Of a DNA stretch of 64,000 bases, positions 59,811-64,000 are shown in pieces. Numbering within the stretch: the first letter of the stretch is position 1; the number at the start of each line of letters is the position of its first letter. Origin of the DNA: Flavobacteriales bacterium (lineage in GTDB: Bacteria > Bacteroidota > Bacteroidia > JACJYZ01). The notes under the pieces are model-generated. The model saw only the letters and a program-made list of their open reading frames with translations, did not search any database and was not told the DNA's origin. The DNA is taken from positions 1 to 64,000 of the forward strand of contig JACJYZ010000004.1 in NCBI GenBank assembly GCA_020635855.1, in the 5' to 3' direction. The position numbers and the translations under genes were made by a program.

Positions 59811-61268
59811 ATGAAATTATTTTTACGATTGACTCTACTGGCTGGCCTGTGTCTGCCGGAGATCTTGCTTGCTCAAGGTTCTTGCAACAATCCAAACGGA
59901 ACCTTTTTCACAGATCCAAGCGGGATTCATTCACTGACCAGCGCCTTGGCAGCAGGCAAGTGCTTTGAGATAGATCACACTTCGCCCAGCACGTATTGTT
60001 ACACCTTCCGGTTTCCCTCCTCAGGGCAGTTGCAACAATTCACCGTATATCATTATAAAGATTGCAACGGCGTTCAATGCACCCATGCCAGTTCCTCATC
60101 CACGCCCACCAACGGCTGTTACCATATTAGTTCGGGCAGTTGCGGTATGTCCATGCGGATGTATGATGAAGCATGTAATGACCTGGGCGATGGTTTTAAA
60201 CTTGGATCAGGCAGTCCGTGTAACATGCAAGCCGATCGCATTTATTCACTGTGCATCACCAACAACATCAGCGGATGTTGCAGCCCGATGTACATTTGCC
60301 CCATCCTGGGATGTTCGGGGTCAAAGTCCTGTGGTTGTGCATTGATCAAAGGGGTGGTTTCCACAAAGGCATCTGCGCCCGGCAGCAACGACGGATCCGC
60401 TACGGTCAATGTAACGGGCACCCAACATCCCTCATATCTCTGGAGCAACGGGGCAACCACCAAATCCATCGGTGGACTTTCCCCCGGAAACTATTCGGTC
60501 TCCGTTACATCATCGGAGACCTCCTGCACAGACATCGAAAATTTCGAAATAACATCATCAGGGTGTGATTTGATTGCGAGCATCACAACTACCAACACCA
60601 GCACACCCCTCTCCAATGACGGGTCGGCAACGGTTCAAGTTACCGGTACGCAGAACCCTTCCTACCTATGGAGCAACGGTTCTACTCAAAATCCAGCGAC
60701 AGGATTGGCGGCCGGCAATTATTCCGTATCCGTTACCGCTTCTGAAAATTCCTGTACGGATACCGAAACGTGCACCACCACATCCGGCTGTGAGCTGATA
60801 ATGGGTGTTTCTACCGTTAACGCCAGCCATCCCGGGGCCAGTGATGGCACAGCTATGGTACAGGTTTCAGGGACGCAATCCCCGTCATATCAATGGAGTA
60901 GCGGTTCTACCCAAAACAATGCAACTGGGTTGGCTGCAGGTACGTATACTGTTTCGGTCACCGCCTCTGAGACGTTCTGTACAGATACGGAAACGTTTGA
61001 AATTACAAGTGGAAATGGGACAGGGTGTGACAGCTTATCGGTTGATTTTGCAAAAACCATCATGCCGCCTTGCGATTGTGGAAGCACATATCATTCCATC
61101 ATTACCGCAAAACCATCAGGAGGTACCGCTCCATACGGTTTCTTGTGGGACAATGGATCTACGGTGTCAACAAGGACACAACTCCCGGGAGGAACCTATC
61201 ACATAACCATATCGGATGCAAACAACTGCACACAATCCGATACCGTTTCCCTGCCTTTCTCCTTCTAA
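59811..61268 (+). CDS. Secreted surface protein: cysteine-rich N-terminal module plus four SprB repeats
   Basis: A 485-residue exported protein with a signal peptide (1-21, ending LLAQ). Residues about 22-175 form a cysteine-rich module shared with the next gene: QGSC-xx-P-x-GTFF, then TYCYTFRFPS, GSPCNM and YICPILGCSG. Residues about 178-485 are four SprB-like repeats of 73-80 residues, each with SNDGSATVQVTG, SYLWSNGST and YSVSVTAS-type strands and a paired cysteine. The protein ends soon after the last repeat (TVSLPFSF) with no T9SS sorting domain visible, so its route or anchoring is unclear. The product is probably an adhesin or matrix protein. Confidence 0.75.
   Translation: MKLFLRLTLLAGLCLPEILLAQGSCNNPNGTFFTDPSGIHSLTSALAAGKCFEIDHTSPSTYCYTFRFPSSGQLQQFTVYHYKDCNGVQCTHASSSSTPTNGCYHISSGSCGMSMRMYDEACNDLGDGFKLGSGSPCNMQADRIYSLCITNNISGCCSPMYICPILGCSGSKSCGCALIKGVVSTKASAPGSNDGSATVNVTGTQHPSYLWSNGATTKSIGGLSPGNYSVSVTSSETSCTDIENFEITSSGCDLIASITTTNTSTPLSNDGSATVQVTGTQNPSYLWSNGSTQNPATGLAAGNYSVSVTASENSCTDTETCTTTSGCELIMGVSTVNASHPGASDGTAMVQVSGTQSPSYQWSSGSTQNNATGLAAGTYTVSVTASETFCTDTETFEITSGNGTGCDSLSVDFAKTIMPPCDCGSTYHSIITAKPSGGTAPYGFLWDNGSTVSTRTQLPGGTYHITISDANNCTQSDTVSLPFSF
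60340..61262 (+). repeat. Four SprB-like protein repeats
   Basis: Units of about 73-80 codons. Units 2 and 3 are the most alike (shared LWSNGSTQN/QWSSGSTQN and ATGLAAGNYSVSVTAS), unit 4 has diverged. They form the adhesive part of the gene at 59811. Confidence 0.75.
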
Positions 61269-61570
61269 GCATTCCGGTTTTATATCCACATCTTGATCAA
61301 CAAGTCCGGATCAAAGACTTACTAACAATTTTCCCATTCAGGGAAACAAAACTCACATCCCTTCACATATGCCATTCTGGCCATGGGAACCAAAATCAAT
61401 ATAGAAATATTTTCTAGTTATAAACAGCATTTATACCTATAAATGCACAAAATACTTTCACTATCAAAACGAAAGAATAAATCGAAACTTAGCTTTAGGA
61501 TACTAAAATCACTAAATTTGATTGGTATTGCGTCGTGTATCCAGATTTTCGTAACAAAATTCCGGTGGTT
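61269..61570. other. AT-rich gene-free spacer between the two SprB-repeat genes
   Basis: No gene seen. It carries the promoter of the second gene (-7 box at 61513-61520). I see no strong terminator hairpin. Confidence 0.6.
61513..61520 (+). promoter_or_regulatory. -7 promoter box (TAAATTTG)
   Basis: Exact TAnnTTTG match 50 bases before the ATG at 61571. Confidence 0.55.
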
Positions 61571-62320
61571 ATGGTAAGAAATTTACTCGGAATCCTCCTG
61601 CTTTCTTGCGTCCTTTTTTCTGGCAACCGTGTTTTTGCACAAGGGTCTTGTGCCAGTCCGGACGGAACCTTTTTTGACATGCCTTCCGGAGGCGTAGGAA
61701 CTGTCGCTCAAGCGAATTCCAAAGGGCTGTGTTATGTAGTTAGTTCCCCCGGTACTTACTGCTACAAATTTCGATTTCCATCCGGCGGAACAATTTCCGG
61801 CACGATGGGCTATCAATTTAATGGCTGCAACGAAGGGAGCTGCGGAGGCATAAGTACCACTTCGAATGTTTCCCTTAGTGGATGCAATGATATAGGTATC
61901 CTAAGTTGCAGTGTTACCTCAATGAAGGTATACGATCAAAACTGCACACTAAAAAGCAATTCGTTTTCAGTTGGCACAGGGAGTCCATGCAACATGACGG
62001 CTAACCAGATATACACCGTATGCGTATCAACCACCTACCACAACTGTAGCAATCCGGCATATATATGCCCGATCCTGAATTGTTCTGGCGGCACCTGTGG
62101 TTGCATCCTCACCTCCGGTACCAGCAAAACCGATGTAAGCTGTAACGGTGGAAGTGATGGTACCGCTACCGTCACTGCCACCGGTGGACTTACCCCCACC
62201 TACCTATGGAGCAATTCCAAAACCACGGCCACCATTACCGGCCTTACCGCTGCAACATACACCGTAACCGTAACCTCCAATGGTGGTGCCTGTACAACAA
62301 CCGAGACCGTCACCTTATGA
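61571..62320 (+). CDS. 5' part of a second cysteine-rich-module/SprB-repeat surface protein, interrupted by stop
   Basis: A 249-residue frame with signal peptide (1-24, ending RVFAQ). Residues about 25-175 repeat the cysteine-rich module of the upstream gene: QGSCASPDGTFF, TYCYKFRFPSGG, GSPCNMTANQIYTVC, YICPILNCSGGTCGC. One SprB repeat follows (SCNGGSDGTATVTATGG, LWSNSKTTATITGL). It ends at a TGA (62318-62320) that lies in a 66-base in-frame duplication. The same frame continues beyond a second TGA to the window edge, so this is very likely the first part of a much longer protein. The start at 61571 is preferred over a GTG 12 codons upstream for the signal peptide. Confidence 0.8.
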   Translation: MVRNLLGILLLSCVLFSGNRVFAQGSCASPDGTFFDMPSGGVGTVAQANSKGLCYVVSSPGTYCYKFRFPSGGTISGTMGYQFNGCNEGSCGGISTTSNVSLSGCNDIGILSCSVTSMKVYDQNCTLKSNSFSVGTGSPCNMTANQIYTVCVSTTYHNCSNPAYICPILNCSGGTCGCILTSGTSKTDVSCNGGSDGTATVTATGGLTPTYLWSNSKTTATITGLTAATYTVTVTSNGGACTTTETVTL

Positions 62321-62380
62321 ACACACACAACTCGAACATGAACAAATGGTGGTGCCTGTACAACAACCGAGACCGTCACC
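62281..62380 (+). repeat. 66-base-offset duplication that brings in two stop codons
   Basis: Thirty-four bases at 62281-62314 recur exactly at 62347-62380. The 32 bases between them read, in frame, two TGA stops (62318-62320 and 62339-62341). Because 66 is 22 codons, the frame before and after is the same. Confidence 0.85.
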
Positions 62381-64000
62381 GTTGGTGGACCAGCCTCCGC
62401 TACCAGTGCCTCCGCATCGGTTGACAACAACGTTTCCTGCAAAGGTGGATCCGACGGACAAGCCACTGCATCCGGCTCCGGTGGAACACCCGGCTATACC
62501 TACTTGTGGAGCAATTCCAAAACCACCGCTACCATCACCGGACTGTCTGCTTCCACATATACCGTTACTGTATATGACGCGTTGAGTTGCGCCAGCACCA
62601 AAACCATTACAGTAACCGAGCCAGCAGCGGCTCTCACAGCCACACCATCACAAACCAATGTTGCCTGTAAAGACGATGCAACCGGAACGGCAACCGCCAC
62701 ACCCGCCGGTGGTACCTCACCCTACACATATTTGTGGAGTGACGGACAAACCAACCAGACCGCGACCGGACTGACAGATGGCACATACACATGTACCGTA
62801 ACAGATAGCAAAAGCTGTAATCCTGCATCCGCTGTTTCCATCACCATCACAGAACCCGCTTCTGCTCTGACCGCATCAACCTCGCAAACAAACGTTGATT
62901 GTAAAGACAACGCTACAGGCACCGCTACAGCAACACCATCCGGAGGTACTTCGCCCTATTTCTATCTGTGGAGTGACGGACAAACAAACCAAACCGCTAC
63001 CGGGCTCCAAGATGGTGTATATGCGTGTACCGTAACCGATGCGAACGGTTGTACGCCCGCCTCGCTCACTTCAGTCACCATCACCGAGCCCACCGATTAT
63101 CTTACAGCATCTACCTCTCAATCCAATGTAGATTGTAAAGACAATGCCACAGGTACTGCCACAGCTACACCCTCCGGTGGCACAGCTCCCTATGCCTACA
63201 TGTGGGATGACGGACAAACCAACCAAACCGCCACCGGGCTCCAAGACGGTGTGTATCATTGCACCGTAACCGATGCGAACGGTTGCACACCGGCCTCGCT
63301 CACTTCGGTTACCATCACAGAACCCACTGATTACCTCACTGCATCTACCTCTCAAACCAATGTGGACTGTAAAGACAATGCCTCAGGTACAGCCACTGCT
63401 ATACCATCCGGAGGTACAGCACCCTACACGTATTTGTGGAACACCGGACAAACAGACAGCACTGCCACCGGATTGGAGGACGGAGTATATACCTGCACCG
63501 TAACCGACGCCAATGGCTGCACACCGGCTTCTGTTACTACTGTCTCCATTACCGAACCGGCACTGTTAACAAGTTCAACCACCACTTCAACCGATGCCAG
63601 ATGTAACGCGGGAAGTGATGGTGCCGGTTCTGTGATCATAACAGGAGGCACAACTCCCTACACATACATATGGAGTGATGGACAAACAGGATCCACCGCA
63701 ACCGGATTACCCATTGGCACCTACCATGTGACGGTTCAGGATGCAAACGGATGTATATATACAGATTCCATTGAAATCAACCAGCCTGTTGAACCTCTGA
63801 ACTTAACCACAAGCGGATCACCGGTAAGTTGTAAGTCCGGCAGCGATGGCACAGCCTCCGTATCAGGTACGGGTGGCACGCCAGGTTATACTTTTGAATG
63901 GGGTTCCGGCGAAACCGGCAGCAACATTTCCGGCTTGGTGGCCGGCATTTATTCCGTCACCGGTACGGATGCAAATGGATGCACATCTACCGGAACGGTT
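62342..64000 (+). CDS. Continuation of the SprB-repeat protein, open to the window edge (partial)
   Basis: From the second TGA the frame is open for 553 codons up to the last base. It encodes seven SprB repeats of about 78 residues (eight with the one before the stops), each with a CKDNATGTATATPSGGT-like start, a YLWSDGQTNQTATGL core and a YTCTVTDANGC end, followed by a SITITEP linker. There is no start codon with a signal peptide, so it is either joined to the upstream part by read-through or correction of the duplication, or is the dead 3' part of a broken gene. The C-terminal end, where a T9SS sorting domain would be expected, lies outside the window. Confidence 0.8.
62630..63560 (+). repeat. 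Highly similar 234-base SprB repeat units
   Basis: Four adjacent units are far more alike than the others; for example the GACGGACAAAC string recurs at 62975 and 63209, exactly 234 bases (78 codons) apart. Such DNA-level similarity suggests recent duplication or gene conversion. Confidence 0.8.

Noticed and set aside
62206..62424. Possible frameshift around 62320 in the SprB gene
   Set aside because: The interruption is an in-frame insertion of 66 bases with stop codons; the frame before and after is identical, so no frameshift is needed. Open frames in the other phases here are shadows.
62630..64000. Regular repeats considered as a CRISPR array
   Set aside because: The period is 234 bases, the units are coding and keep the reading frame, and there are no unique spacers or cas genes.

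Overview
The window is chromosomal DNA from a member of the Bacteroidota. The evidence is: type IX secretion (T9SS) proteins (a PorU-type C25 sortase paired with a PorV-family barrel, and a T9SS C-terminal sorting domain); SprB repeats; DUF5686, DUF4296 and DUF6580 proteins; a TonB-dependent receptor; and recurrent -7 boxes of the Bacteroidota form TAnnTTTG. There is no rRNA, tRNA, CRISPR array, phage or intact insertion sequence that I can see. No species can be named from the sequence.

Positions 1-3750 are a visibly AT-richer accessory island. It holds the detached tip of an Rhs protein with a phospholipase-A2-like toxin domain, two candidate immunity genes behind it, an Imm11-like immunity gene on the other strand, gene fragments, and several diverged direct repeats. 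Positions 3790-10208 form a cobalamin operon. A cobalamin riboswitch precedes a BtuB-like receptor, a DUF6580 membrane protein, a CWC-DUF5522 cysteine-rich protein, and cobU, cobT, cobS and cobC. These are the nucleotide-loop genes, so the operon fits uptake and salvage of corrinoids rather than ring synthesis.

Positions 10258-22142 carry an S15/CocE-type hydrolase, an orphan TPR-LytS histidine kinase, an XRE-S24 regulator, two surface proteins, comM, gmhA, and a tandem pair of small secreted paralogues. Positions 22197-38404 are almost one long minus-strand block: porV-like, porU2-like, lnt, lpd, hemH, pabB, tilS, a small conserved protein, yhhQ and dsbD. Then come a GT-C glycosyltransferase, pssA and purS (plus), lptB (minus), and the minus-strand group kdsD-tatC-DUF5686. 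Positions 46392-59636 carry recQ, an M20 amidohydrolase, an isoaspartyl peptidase, tyrS, an NAD-dependent epimerase, the run dpm-pyrC-DUF4296, a DinB-like protein, acs, and a deoxyhypusine-synthase-like protein that lacks the usual active-site lysine.

From 59811 to the right edge lie two tandem surface-protein genes. They share a cysteine-rich N-terminal module followed by SprB repeats. The second is interrupted by a 66-base in-frame duplication that brings in two stop codons, after which the same frame stays open to the window edge. The best candidates for something new are this paired module with its interrupted repeat protein, the orphan Rhs tip island, the CWC-DUF5522 protein inside the B12 operon, the PorV-like/PorU2-like pair, the lysine-less deoxyhypusine-synthase homologue, a perfect 25-base inverted repeat around 51.1 kb, and a set of promoters whose -7 box sits only 4-6 bases before the start codon.
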